64,000 nucleotides of DNA from contig JASJDP010000019.1 of NCBI GenBank assembly GCA_030065095.1, forward strand, positions 21,845 to 85,844, read 5' to 3'. The notes beneath the pieces were generated by a model, which saw nothing but the letters and a program-made list of their open reading frames with translations, made no database searches and was not told the origin of the DNA. This document shows positions 9,601 to 17,862 of the stretch, piece by piece. Made by a program: the position numbers and the translations under genes. The DNA is from Rhodobacter sp. (GTDB lineage Bacteria > Pseudomonadota > Alphaproteobacteria > Rhodobacterales > Rhodobacteraceae). Position 1 is the first letter of the stretch. Each line of letters starts with the position of its first letter.

Positions 9601-10354
9601 CGCTGACCGGATCCTTGAGCGAAGCGACGAAAACCGGAAGCGGATTCAGCCTCTGCCGGATCAACGCGCGGGTGAGGCGGTTGATGGGGTTGAGACCGGC
9701 GCCCTGAACCAGAGCGCGGTAAAAGACGATCGGAACGATCGGGGCGGCATCGGACCAGACCTGACGCACGGTGTCGAGATCGGACACGCCGGCGCCCGGC
9801 CAATAGATGCCGGCCCGAAGCAGCGGTCGGAACAACGTCGGACTTTCATCGGAGTCCCGCCGGGCTCTGTCACCGCTCAACATCCACTGCGCGTAGCGCA
9901 GGAAGTTGGTGCTGTTCTCGGGGCCGCCCTCGACGAGATAGGACCACAAGGCGTCGTAATCTTCGGCTTCGACCGTCGAGAGATCGCGCAGTTCCGGGTC
10001 GGGTTTGTCATCGCCCGGCAAAAGCGCCAGAGGCACGTCGGCGGCGTGCATGTGGGCGGCGTACTGTTCCGCGCCGTAGCGCCAGTAGCCCAGGCCTCCC
10101 AACACGCGGGCGATCACAAGGCGGGATTTCGAGGCGCAGGCCTCGATATGCAGGTCGACCGACATCGGGTGGCGAAGATGGGTCAGATTGGCAAGCCGCA
10201 GGGTCGGTGGGTCGTTCATCTCGGCGCGCGCTTCGCTGAGAGCGGCAAGTTCGGTGTCGGCTGCAGACAGAAAGACGATGTCGGCGGGCGTCTGGCCGAG
10301 ATCGACCGGCTCGCCGTCGTCGATGGCGCCGGGGGTTGCTGCGAGCAGGTGCAT
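6626..10354 (-). CDS. cobN: Cobaltochelatase subunit CobN
   Basis: A 1242-residue protein, the usual CobN length. The start is set at the ATG giving MHLLAATPG, the usual CobN N-terminus, rather than a TTG three codons upstream. Diagnostic segments are DIVFLSAADTELA near the N-terminus, LILANYPNKDGRLANGVGLD, HMGKHGNLEWLPGKALALS and SVRGHHFDLVEAAFLEDG. With CobS and CobT it forms the aerobic cobalt chelatase that inserts Co(II) into hydrogenobyrinic acid a,c-diamide. CobN binds the corrin and metal in the cytoplasm. It is the last gene of a minus-strand operon led by a cobalamin riboswitch; cobS/cobT are not in the window. Confidence 0.96.
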   Translation of the reverse strand: MHLLAATPGAIDDGEPVDLGQTPADIVFLSAADTELAALSEARAEMNDPPTLRLANLTHLRHPMSVDLHIEACASKSRLVIARVLGGLGYWRYGAEQYAAHMHAADVPLALLPGDDKPDPELRDLSTVEAEDYDALWSYLVEGGPENSTNFLRYAQWMLSGDRARRDSDESPTLFRPLLRAGIYWPGAGVSDLDTVRQVWSDAAPIVPIVFYRALVQGAGLNPINRLTRALIRQRLNPLPVFVASLKDPVSAATITELFTQAPPDVILNCTSFAVGTPGENDAPENPLNSEASNNAPVFQVVLSASSEETWDKGLTGLNARDIAMNVALPEVDGRILARAVSFKGEAFFDTATECPIAAYRARGDRIDFTATLAANWARLRRTPPADRKVALILANYPNKDGRLANGVGLDTPASTVNVMKLLTASGYSIENSPVDSAALMVQLLAGPTNWLTDRTSRDGGVCLSLDTYLEYYGRLSWDVRRRIEDRWGKPEADPFFLSRTDVQGASSAGVFKLSIHRFGNVAVGLQPARGYNIDPTDTYHSPDLVPPHNYLAFYIWLRDHWGADAIVHMGKHGNLEWLPGKALALSEACLPEAVLGPMPHIYPFIVNDPGEGTQAKRRAQAVIVDHLTPPLTRADTYGPLKDLEALVDEYFEAAGVDPRRISHLRREILSLTAATGLDQDAGLTGENEDTDLAKLDAYLCELKEAQIRDGLHVIGASPEGDQARDLVLALARVPRGDGTGPDASLLRALARDLDLSVDPLDCDMAAPAVEKPQALLDLAEDGWRSNGDTVERLEILSQRLLRGDAAPGPRAAAVVRQINDALAPAIAACGPAEAAGLLTALSGHFVAPGPSGAPTRGRPDTLPTGRNFFSVDSRAVPTPTAWALGWKSAGLLVDKHLQTHGDWPRSLLVTAWGTANMRTGGDDIAQCLALMGVKPQWDAASRRVTGFEILPASVLGRPRVDVTLRISGFFRDAFPQQIALVDSAARAVMQLDEPEDVNPAAARARTENSTARVFGSKPGAYGAGLQAMIDERLWADKSDLAEAYLEWGSYAYGAGAEGRRDRRAFEARLRQTEAIVQNQDNREHDLLDSDDYYQFEGGAAAAVATLQGRDRPVYHNDHSRPERPVIRTLEDEIGRVVRSRVVNPKWIDGVKRHGYKGAFEIAATVDYLFAFAATTGSVRGHHFDLVEAAFLEDGATRDFIAEANAPALREIAERLAEAIDRGLWTPRSNSARARIEAIRGA

Positions 10355-10487
10355 TAGGCGCAACGACCTCCGCCCGGTAGTCCCTGCCCGCTGGACAAGC
10401 GAGACACACCGTCCAGACGGTGACCGGGAATGGTCGACCGGCCGCCCTGAGCATTTTCACCAAGATGAAGGAGCTTGCGGCCGTTCA

Positions 10488-10940
10488 TCAAAGCCGCTTC
10501 TCCATGAAGATCGAGCTGCCGGCGTCCTCGGGGTAGTCGCCGAAGGCGCCACATTCCGCAAAGCCGTGCCGGGCATATACCCGGTGAGCGGCATGCAGGC
10601 TGTTGCCGGTCTCCAGCTTGAGGACGGGCAAGCCATGAGTGCGCGCCTCTGTGTCCAGGCGTTGCATCAGCAAGTCGGCGGTGCCCGAGCCGCGGGCGGC
10701 GGGGTCGATGAACATGGATTTCACCTCGCCATAGCCGTTGCGCAGGGCGAGGGCGGCGCATCCGATTGTGGCGCCCTCGCGACGGGCGACGAAAAAGCGG
10801 ATGTCCGGCGCGCAAAGCTCCTCGATGCCCAGGTAATGGTTGTCTTCGGCTGGAAACAACGACTGCATCATCGCGTGGCTGGCCTGCAGCAGCGCGATCG
10901 CCTCCGGGTCGCGGGGATCGCCCTTCTCGACGGTGATCAT
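10488..10940 (-). CDS. GNAT family N-acetyltransferase in the cobalamin operon
   Basis: A 150-residue single-domain GNAT. The ATG at 10940 overlaps the cobW stop (ATGA), so it is translationally coupled; a TTG six bases upstream is the less likely start. The GNAT core is seen in GEVKSMFIDPAARGSGTADLL (acetyl-CoA pyrophosphate loop R/G-x-G-x-A region) and LETGNSLHAAHRVYARHGF. It sits between cobW and cobN with a 133-nt gap to cobN. No acetylation step is known in aerobic B12 synthesis, so its role there is open. It could acetylate a small amine, or be a passenger that benefits from the operon promoter. Confidence 0.88.
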   Translation of the reverse strand: MITVEKGDPRDPEAIALLQASHAMMQSLFPAEDNHYLGIEELCAPDIRFFVARREGATIGCAALALRNGYGEVKSMFIDPAARGSGTADLLMQRLDTEARTHGLPVLKLETGNSLHAAHRVYARHGFAECGAFGDYPEDAGSSIFMEKRL

Positions 10941-11995
10941 GCGCAAAGCGCGGCTTCGATACCTGCCCGGTCAAGGCCGGTCTGGCCAATGACGACAAGG
11001 CGGGTTTCGCGAGGCTCCGACGGGCCGAGGGGGCGGTCGAAATAGGTCTCGATCCGCGGACCCACGGCCTGCAGGGTCAGGCGCATGGGTTTGCCGGCGA
11101 CGGCTGCGAAACCCTTGAGACGCAGAATGTCGTGGGCGCGGATCGTATCGGCAACCTGTTCGGCGAATTGCACGGGATCGGTGATTTCGGGCCGGGTGAT
11201 CACGAAGCTTTCGAACTCGTCATGATCGTGGTCATGATCATGGTGATCGTCGTCTTCGTCGTCGTGGTGATGGTGGTGGACTTCCCGGCGCGCGGCCAAA
11301 TCGGCTTCGGATCCGACGCCCTGGCCCAGCAGTACCTCGACAGGAAGTTCGCCATGCGCCGCGCGGACAACGTGGACGCCGCTGCGGGCCTCCGCTTCGA
11401 GCCGGTCGGCAAGTGCCGTGCTGGCGGCCTCGTCCAGCAGGTCGGCTTTGTTGACGACGATCATGTCGGCACAGGCGACCTGATCCTCGAACAGTTCGGA
11501 CAGAGGCGTTTCGTGGTCGAGGTTGTCGTCGGATCGGCGCTGCGCGTCGACCGCATCGACGTCATGGGCAAACCGGCCCTCGGTCACCGCCTTGCCGTCG
11601 ACCACGGTGACGACGCCGTCGACGGTGACCCTGGTGCTGATCTCGGGCCAGTTGAAGGCGCGCACCAGCGGCTGCGGCAGCGCCAATCCGCTGGTCTCGA
11701 TGACAATGTGGTCGGGGGGCTCGGGACGGTCGAGCAGCTTTTGCATCGTCGGCACGAAATCCTCGGCCACGGTGCAGCAGATGCAGCCGTTCGACAGTTC
11801 CATGATATCGTCATCGCTGCAGGTCTCGTCGCCGCAGCCCTTCAGGATGTCGCCGTCGACACCGAGATCGCCGAACTCGTTGATGATCAGCGCGATGCGC
11901 CGGCCGTTGGCGTTGGCCAGCATATGGCGGATCAGCGTGGTCTTTCCGGCGCCTAGAAAGCCGGTGACGACAGTTGCGGGAATTTTGGCGGGCAT
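10937..11995 (-). CDS. cobW: CobW-type GTPase metallochaperone
   Basis: A 352-residue G3E GTPase. The start is the ATG at 11995 (MPAKIPATVV); a TTG at 12013 would add six residues. Walker A GFLGAGKTT is at residues 12-20, the metal-binding CICC motif at 71-74 and the NKAD guanine motif in the middle. A His/Asp-rich stretch near residues 240-265 is typical of CobW and is thought to hold metal. CobW is believed to deliver Co(II) to the CobNST chelatase. It lies downstream of the cbiM-like gene and is coupled by a stop/start overlap to the GNAT gene. Confidence 0.95.
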   Translation of the reverse strand: MPAKIPATVVTGFLGAGKTTLIRHMLANANGRRIALIINEFGDLGVDGDILKGCGDETCSDDDIMELSNGCICCTVAEDFVPTMQKLLDRPEPPDHIVIETSGLALPQPLVRAFNWPEISTRVTVDGVVTVVDGKAVTEGRFAHDVDAVDAQRRSDDNLDHETPLSELFEDQVACADMIVVNKADLLDEAASTALADRLEAEARSGVHVVRAAHGELPVEVLLGQGVGSEADLAARREVHHHHHDDEDDDHHDHDHDHDEFESFVITRPEITDPVQFAEQVADTIRAHDILRLKGFAAVAGKPMRLTLQAVGPRIETYFDRPLGPSEPRETRLVVIGQTGLDRAGIEAALCA

Positions 11996-12068
11996 GTGGA
12001 AGGTCCTGATCAAACGGCTTGGGCGGCCCCTGGGGCAGGGGCCGCCATCGGCGCGGAAAGTGGCTGGT

Positions 12069-12749
12069 TCAGGCCGCAGCGTGCAGGCGCGGGTGGGTCA
12101 GATGCGGGTTCTGCAGCAGGTTGCGACCGGTTTTGGCCAGCGCCAGAACGGCGAGGTCGGCCAGCGGTTCGATCACGATCACCAGCATGTAGGCGGCGCC
12201 GAACGAGAACACGGCGGCCAGGTTTTCCGCCCCGAAGCCCTGACCGTACAAGGCCCAGAAGGCGACCCAGGCAATCACGCCGCCCTGGTAGGTGGCCGAC
12301 AGCCTCAACGCCTGGCCGTAGAGCAGGTCGACATAGGCCGTATCGGGGGCGATGATGCGCTTTGACAGGGCGAAAATCGCGAACAGCGGAACCAGAAGCG
12401 TGGTGACGTTGACGAAATACATCGGCAGGTCGCTGGGCGCAAAAAGCATCCCCTGGATCGCAAGCCCCGCAGCGAGGCCGATGGCGGCGGGCGCGACCCC
12501 CAGCAGCAGCAGAAGCGTGGTGCCGAGAATGAAGTGAACCTCGGAGACGCCGACCGGGAAATGCGGCAAGACCTCGAAGAACAGGAATGTGCCGACGGTG
12601 GCCAGTGCGCTGCGCACGACCAGCGGGGCGGCGCCATGTGCCTTCAGGTCATCCCAGGCAAGCTTGGCGGCGTAGCCGGCGGCTCCGGCAGCGGTGCCAT
12701 ATGCCAGCACCATCTTGGCGCCGTGAACGATTCCGGGTTCGATATGCAT
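12069..12749 (-). CDS. CbiM-like cobalt transporter component
   Basis: A 226-residue polytopic membrane protein with about six hydrophobic segments. The ATG at 12749 follows GGAGA. It starts MHIEPG, preserving the N-terminal Met-His of CbiM, whose amino terminus and His2 bind Co(II). The segment HFPVGVSEVHFILGTTLLLL matches the CbiM core (VSEVHFILG). CbiM is the substrate-specific component of the ECF cobalt importer CbiMNQO. No CbiN, CbiQ or CbiO is encoded here, so it is either a solo transporter or uses components encoded elsewhere. It is the first gene behind the cobalamin riboswitch, consistent with cobalt uptake for B12 synthesis. Confidence 0.87.
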   Translation of the reverse strand: MHIEPGIVHGAKMVLAYGTAAGAAGYAAKLAWDDLKAHGAAPLVVRSALATVGTFLFFEVLPHFPVGVSEVHFILGTTLLLLLGVAPAAIGLAAGLAIQGMLFAPSDLPMYFVNVTTLLVPLFAIFALSKRIIAPDTAYVDLLYGQALRLSATYQGGVIAWVAFWALYGQGFGAENLAAVFSFGAAYMLVIVIEPLADLAVLALAKTGRNLLQNPHLTHPRLHAAA

Positions 12750-12799
12750 GTTGCTGTCTCCTCTGCCGTCCTCCCGACGGCTTGGGGTTGATGTCCGGC

Positions 12800-12990
12800 A
12801 TGGCTGGTCTCCTGGCTTTGCGGGTCGTCGCGCCCGTCCGCCTTCCCAGGGTGACCCCAGTGGCATCCGGCGGGCGCTCGCCGCGTACAGTCGCGGGGGC
12901 GGCTTTGGCTTTCGGCCCCTGGTTGGGTCGCCTTTACCAAATTCCCATTTCGGCCCCGCGCGCTTTGCACGTGTCCGGGGCACCATGCAA
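12800..12990 (-). promoter_or_regulatory. Cobalamin (AdoCbl) riboswitch
   Basis: Read on the minus strand, the region carries the conserved boxes of the B12 riboswitch in the right order: GGTGCC (about 12984-12979), GCGACTGTA (12894-12886), GCCACTG (12864-12858), GGGAAGGC (12847-12840) and AAGCCAGGAGACC (12818-12806). It ends about 50 nt upstream of the cbiM-like ATG. The established role is to shut down expression when adenosylcobalamin is bound. Here it should control the cbiM-like, cobW, GNAT and cobN genes. The rest of the 12750-13202 gap holds the operon promoter and the smc promoter. Confidence 0.95.
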
Positions 12991-13202
12991 ATGTCAGTCA
13001 AACCTGACACCGCTTGCCCGGTCAAGATGGATAACGACGCCAGCGGTGCGATTTGCGGCGCGCCGATGCCACAGATACGGGACAATATACTCAAGATTTT
13101 GTGGATAAGCGGCAGATATGTGCCAGATGCGGGGTTCCAACGTTGACTCGCAGGCGTTTGATCCGAACACTGATCGGGTGGGAATCATCCGGGGGCACGC
13201 CT

Positions 13203-16200
13203 TTGCGTTTCACGAGACTGCGGCTGAACGGCTTTAAAAGCTTCGTCGATCCGACGGATCTGATCATTGCCGACGGGCTGACCGGCGTGGTCGGGCCGAA
13301 TGGGTGCGGTAAGTCGAACCTGCTGGAAGCGCTGCGCTGGGTGATGGGAGAGAACCGGCCAACGGCCATGCGCGGCGGCGGCATGGAGGATGTGATCTTT
13401 GCCGGGGCGGCGACGCGGACGGCGCGGAACTTTGCCGAAGTGTCGGTGCAGATCGACAATTCCGAACGGCTGGCGCCTGCAGGGTTCAACGACTCCGACC
13501 TGCTGGATATCACCCGGCGGATCACGCGGGACGCGGGCAGCGCGTTCAAGGTGAATTCCAAGGATGTGCGCGCCCGCGACGTTCAGATGCTGTTCGCCGA
13601 TGCTTCGACGGGCGCGCATTCGCCCGCGCTGGTGCGGCAGGGCCAGATCGCCGAACTGATCAACGCCAAGCCGCGGGCGCGGCGGCGCGTTCTGGAAGAG
13701 GCCGCGGGCATCTCGGGCCTCTACCAGCGGCGGCACGAGGCCGAGCTGAAGCTGAACGCGGCGGAACAGAACCTGCTGCGGGTCGAGGATGTCGTGGAAC
13801 AGCTCGCCGGGCAACTGGCGCAACTGGCACGGCAGGCCCGGCAGGCGGCGCGCTACCGCGAGATCGGCGAGGCGCTGCGCAAGTCCGAGGGCATGCTGCT
13901 TTATCGCCGCTGGCGCGAGGCGGACGAGGCCAGGGCATCGGCGGAAGACGCCTTGCGGGCCCGGCTGCAGGCTGCTGGCGTGGCCGAGCGCGAGGCACTG
14001 TCGGCGGCAAAGGCGCGCGAAACGGCGGATCTGGCATTGCCGCCGCTGCGCGAGGAAGAGGCGATAGCGGCGGCGCTGCTGCAGCGGCTGATGGTTCAGC
14101 GCGACACGCTCGCCGATCAGGAAGTGCGGGCTCAGTCTGCAATCGAGACGCTGACGGCGCGGATTGGACAGCTGAGCCACGATCTGGAGCGGGAAGACGC
14201 CTTGAACCGCGACGCAGGCGAGACCATCGCGCGGCTCGAGGAGGAGCAGGCGGATCTGACCCGTGCCGGCGAGGGGCACGGCGCGGCGCTGGCGACGGCG
14301 GCCGAGACGGCACATGAAGCCGCAGCGGTACTGCAGGAGCGGGAAGAAACCCTGGGGCAACTGACCGAAGATACCGCGCGGCTGGCGGCGCGGCATCAGT
14401 CGGCGCAGCGGCTGCTGGAGGATTCGCGAAAGACACTGGACCGGTCCGAAGGCGAGGCGTCACGGGTGCGCGAGTCGTTGGCGGCTGCCGAAAGCGCGGT
14501 CGGCGGGGCAGAGGCAGCGTTGGCGTCGGCGCAGACGGCGCTGGATGGTGCGACGCGGCAGTCCGAGGAGGCCGAGCAGGTGCTGGCCGATGCCGACGCA
14601 GCACTGGCCGAGGCTCAGGCGCGCGAGGCGGACGCTCGCGCTGAGCGATCTTCGGCAGAAGGCGAGGCGAATGCCCTGCGCGCCGAGACGGCGGCGCTGG
14701 CGAAGCTGGTGCAGCGGGATACGGCCGAAGGCGGCCAGGTGCTCGATCTGCTCAGGGTGACGTCGGGATACGAAAAGGCGCTGGGCGCGGCTTTGGCCGA
14801 CGACCTGCGTGCGCCCGCGGTCGCGGCCGGCGGACGCTCTGGCTGGGCGATGCTGCCGGGATATGCCGATCCGCAGGTGTTGCCGAAGGGCGTGCAGGCC
14901 TTGTCGAATTTCGTCACGGTGCCGGAGGTTCTGGCGCGCCGGATGGCCCAGATCGGCTTGGTCGCGGCAGAGGATGGCCCACGGTTGCAGGCTCAGCTGA
15001 AGCCGGGCCAGCGGCTGGTCAGCGAGGCCGGCGATCTGTGGCGCTGGGACGGATTCCGCGCCGGGGCGGAGGACGCGCCGAGCGCTGCGGCGCTGCGGCT
15101 CCAGCAGTTGAACCGGCTGGAGGAACTGAAGCAGACGCTCGAGCAGGCCAATGCGCGCGCCGAAGGTGCGAGCCGCGCGCATGAGGTCCTGACGGCGCAG
15201 CTGGCGGAATTGACCGAGGCCGACCGGGTGGCACGCGATGTGCGGCGCGGGGCCGACGCTCGGATGGCCGAGGCGAGCCGCACATTGAGCCGGGCCGAAG
15301 CCGACCGGAACATCGCCGCGGGCAAACTGGAATCCCTGCGGCTGGCAGCGGCGCGGCATGACGATGATGCGCAGGCGGCGCGAGGCGCCCTGCGCAAGGC
15401 CGAGGCAGGGTTGCGGAGGCTGGATGATCTGGGCGCCGCGCGCGCGGCGGTTGAAGAGGTCAAGGTGACCGTCGAGGCCGCCCGGATCACGATGATGTCG
15501 AAGCGGGCCGCACATGACGAACTGAAGCGCGAGGGCGAGGCCCGCGAGGCGCGCCTGCGTGAGGTCAGCAAGGAAATCGCGGGCTGGCGGAAACGTCTGG
15601 AGACGGCAGAGACGCGGATCGCCGAATTGGCCGGGCGGCGGCGGACATCTGCGGAAGAGCTGGACGCGGCGTCGGCGGTCCCAGGACAGCTTGCCCAAGA
15701 ACGCGAGACCCTTGCCGAGGCGATTGCCGGTGCCGAGGGCCGGCGCAATGCAGCGGCGGACACGCTGGCGGCGGGAGAGGCGGCGTCGCGCACGGCGGAA
15801 CGGGCGGAACGCGAGGCGGAACGCGCCGCAGGCGAGGCCCGCGAGGCGCGGGCCGCGGCCGAGGCGCGCGCCGAAGCGGCGCGCGAGACGGTGGCGGCAG
15901 CCGAAGAGCGCATCGTCGAGGCGCAGGAAACGACGCCGGCTGCCTTGCTCGAACGGCTGGACGCCGACCCGGATGCGATGCCGCCGGCAGAGAGCATCGA
16001 GCATGAAGTGAACCGCCTGAAACGCCAGCGCGAGGCCCTGGGCGCCGTTAACCTGCGCGCCGAGGAGGATGCGCGAGAGGTCTCTGCCGAACATGACGGG
16101 CTGGTCAGCGAAAAGGCAGATCTCGAAGGCGCGATCGCCAAGCTGCGGGCGGGGATCAACAGCCTCAACCGCGAAGGGCGCGAGCGGCTGCTGACTGCGT

Positions 16201-16658
16201 TCGAGCAGGTGAACTCGAACTTCTCGATGCTGTTCACGCATCTTTTCGGTGGCGGCGAGGCAAAGCTGGTGCTGGTGGAATCGGATGATCCGCTGGAGGC
16301 CGGGCTGGAGATCATGTGCCAGCCGCCCGGCAAGAAGCTGTCGACGTTGTCGCTGCTCAGCGGCGGCGAGCAGACGCTGACTGCGCTGGCACTGATCTTC
16401 GCGGTGTTTCTGGCCAACCCGGCGCCGATCTGCGTGCTGGACGAAGTGGATGCGCCGCTGGATGATGCCAACGTCACCCGGTTCTGCGATCTCCTGGACG
16501 AGATGACACGGCGGACGAATACCCGGTTCCTGATCATCACCCACCATGCGGTGACGATGGCGCGGATGGACCGGCTGTTCGGCGTAACGATGGGCGAACA
16601 GGGGGTAAGCCAGCTGGTCTCGGTCGATCTGAAGAAGGCCGAGACGCTGGTGGCCTGA
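13203..16658 (+). CDS. smc: Chromosome segregation protein SMC
   Basis: A 1151-residue SMC ATPase. The TTG at 13203 is chosen because it gives the family N-terminus (MRFTRLRLNGFKSFVDPTDL). The longer frame back to 13053 adds an unrelated 50 residues. Walker A GPNGCGKSN is at residues 31-39. Two long coiled coils flank a hinge near the middle (around TSGYEKALGAALADDLRAPA). The C-terminal head has the ABC signature LLSGGEQTLTALAL and Walker B CVLDEVDAPLDD. It forms the SMC-ScpAB condensin that organises and segregates the nucleoid. The gene stands behind its own short promoter region next to the riboswitch. Confidence 0.96.
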   Translation: MRFTRLRLNGFKSFVDPTDLIIADGLTGVVGPNGCGKSNLLEALRWVMGENRPTAMRGGGMEDVIFAGAATRTARNFAEVSVQIDNSERLAPAGFNDSDLLDITRRITRDAGSAFKVNSKDVRARDVQMLFADASTGAHSPALVRQGQIAELINAKPRARRRVLEEAAGISGLYQRRHEAELKLNAAEQNLLRVEDVVEQLAGQLAQLARQARQAARYREIGEALRKSEGMLLYRRWREADEARASAEDALRARLQAAGVAEREALSAAKARETADLALPPLREEEAIAAALLQRLMVQRDTLADQEVRAQSAIETLTARIGQLSHDLEREDALNRDAGETIARLEEEQADLTRAGEGHGAALATAAETAHEAAAVLQEREETLGQLTEDTARLAARHQSAQRLLEDSRKTLDRSEGEASRVRESLAAAESAVGGAEAALASAQTALDGATRQSEEAEQVLADADAALAEAQAREADARAERSSAEGEANALRAETAALAKLVQRDTAEGGQVLDLLRVTSGYEKALGAALADDLRAPAVAAGGRSGWAMLPGYADPQVLPKGVQALSNFVTVPEVLARRMAQIGLVAAEDGPRLQAQLKPGQRLVSEAGDLWRWDGFRAGAEDAPSAAALRLQQLNRLEELKQTLEQANARAEGASRAHEVLTAQLAELTEADRVARDVRRGADARMAEASRTLSRAEADRNIAAGKLESLRLAAARHDDDAQAARGALRKAEAGLRRLDDLGAARAAVEEVKVTVEAARITMMSKRAAHDELKREGEAREARLREVSKEIAGWRKRLETAETRIAELAGRRRTSAEELDAASAVPGQLAQERETLAEAIAGAEGRRNAAADTLAAGEAASRTAERAEREAERAAGEAREARAAAEARAEAARETVAAAEERIVEAQETTPAALLERLDADPDAMPPAESIEHEVNRLKRQREALGAVNLRAEEDAREVSAEHDGLVSEKADLEGAIAKLRAGINSLNREGRERLLTAFEQVNSNFSMLFTHLFGGGEAKLVLVESDDPLEAGLEIMCQPPGKKLSTLSLLSGGEQTLTALALIFAVFLANPAPICVLDEVDAPLDDANVTRFCDLLDEMTRRTNTRFLIITHHAVTMARMDRLFGVTMGEQGVSQLVSVDLKKAETLVA

Positions 16659-16733
16659 GGCATCTCGCGCAAGCGTGATACCTGACGTGCAAGGAATGGG
16701 GTAGGCTCGCGGAAACATCCTAGGGAGAGCCTC

Positions 16734-17108
16734 ATGCGGCTTGTGATAATATCGTGGCTTCTGATGGCCTCGGCGGTCTGGGCGCAGCAGGGCATTCGCG
16801 CGACCGATCGGCCGTATGGACAGGATGAGCTGGCCGGTATGCTTGCCGGCCATGCGGTGGAGTTCTTTGACGGCTCGGTGTCGCGATACCGGGCGGACGG
16901 GGCCTATAGCTACAAATATACCGAAAGCGATGCGCCCTGGCTGGGCACTTGGGACGTGCCGGAGGCCGGGCGGGTCTGTGTGGATTTCGACAACGGCTCG
17001 CGCCGTTGCGACGGCTTTGTCGATGACGGATCGCGGATGGTGCTGGTCATCTCTGATGGTACCCGGTTTCCCGTGCGCGAGCGGCGGGCTCTGGTGGACG
17101 GATACTAA
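16734..17108 (+). CDS. Small exported protein, unknown function
   Basis: A 124-residue protein with a clean signal peptide (positive start, hydrophobic core, AVWAQQ cleavage region near residue 18). The mature part has repeated aromatic/acidic stretches (DGAYSYKYTESDAPWLGTWD) and two cysteines (VCVDF, RRCDGF) that could form a disulfide. The arrangement suggests a small beta-rich periplasmic domain in which a residue change is read as substrate-dependent, but no family is recognised. It ends 4 nt inside the convergent rhomboid gene. Location is inferred from the signal peptide. Confidence 0.75.
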   Translation: MRLVIISWLLMASAVWAQQGIRATDRPYGQDELAGMLAGHAVEFFDGSVSRYRADGAYSYKYTESDAPWLGTWDVPEAGRVCVDFDNGSRRCDGFVDDGSRMVLVISDGTRFPVRERRALVDGY

Positions 17109-17791
17109 CGCCGGCGCAGCCGGTCCATCACCCGCGCCCAGCCGCCGGGCGTCACCACGAAACACAACAGAAACCCGGTGCAAAATCCGGCAAGATCCGC
17201 GACCCAATCCCTGCCGCCGCCGAACAGCAGCCCGAACACCAGTTGGATTCCCATCAGAAACCCGATCAGCAGGAACGCCCGCGCCTGCGGGCCTCCGGTG
17301 TCTCTCAACCGTGCCCAGAGAAGAAAGGTAAAGGCCCCGATCAGGCCATAGGCTGCGGGAAACCCGCCGATCAGCGGGGCCGGATCGTCGAGCGCCCAGG
17401 CATAGACCAGCGCCCCCACCACGGCAGAGCCGAAAAACACCGCCAACACCGCCGGCGCCGAGATTACCTCGCCCACCATCTTGCCCAAGGCAAGCACGAA
17501 GACGATCACGAACAATGCATGGGTGAAGGACGCGTGTACGAAGGGATAGGCCACCAACCGCAACACATGCTCCACCGGCCAGACATTCAACGCCCACATC
17601 TGATCGAACACGTCGCCGATCACGGCATAATCCCGCACCGCGCCCAGCCGCCAGCCCACCGCGCCCGGCCCGCCGACGATCCCGCGCGCGCCCAGCTGAA
17701 ACGCCGCCTCGATCCCGAAGATCGCCAGCGCCAGTGCCGCCACCACCGGCGGCAGCGTGTTGAAGGGACTTTCCTGGTGAGGACTGCTCAT
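17105..17791 (-). CDS. Rhomboid-fold membrane protein, apparently catalytically dead
   Basis: A 228-residue polytopic protein with about six transmembrane segments, aligning with the rhomboid core. HASFTHALFVIVF corresponds to the HxxxxHxxxN stretch of TM2, but the oxyanion Asn position is Val95. GGFPAAYGLIG at 142-152 corresponds to the catalytic GxSG motif, but the Ser position is Phe144. WVADLAGFCTG corresponds to the TM6 catalytic-His motif, but the position is Asp199. With nucleophile, base and oxyanion residue all replaced, protease activity is not expected. It is better seen as a rhomboid pseudoprotease. It lies divergent from trpS and convergent with the exported protein. Confidence 0.82.
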   Translation of the reverse strand: MSSPHQESPFNTLPPVVAALALAIFGIEAAFQLGARGIVGGPGAVGWRLGAVRDYAVIGDVFDQMWALNVWPVEHVLRLVAYPFVHASFTHALFVIVFVLALGKMVGEVISAPAVLAVFFGSAVVGALVYAWALDDPAPLIGGFPAAYGLIGAFTFLLWARLRDTGGPQARAFLLIGFLMGIQLVFGLLFGGGRDWVADLAGFCTGFLLCFVVTPGGWARVMDRLRRR

Positions 17792-17862
17792 GCCCGCTTC
17801 CTTGACGGCCTTTGTCCCATCCGTTACGCGAACCCGGCCTCGAAATCCAGCAGGGACCGCAG

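Noticed and set aside
13053..13202. 50-residue N-terminal extension of SMC
   Set aside because: SMC proteins of this group start directly with MRFT-x-LRLNGFKSFVDP; the extension is unrelated and lies in the promoter region.
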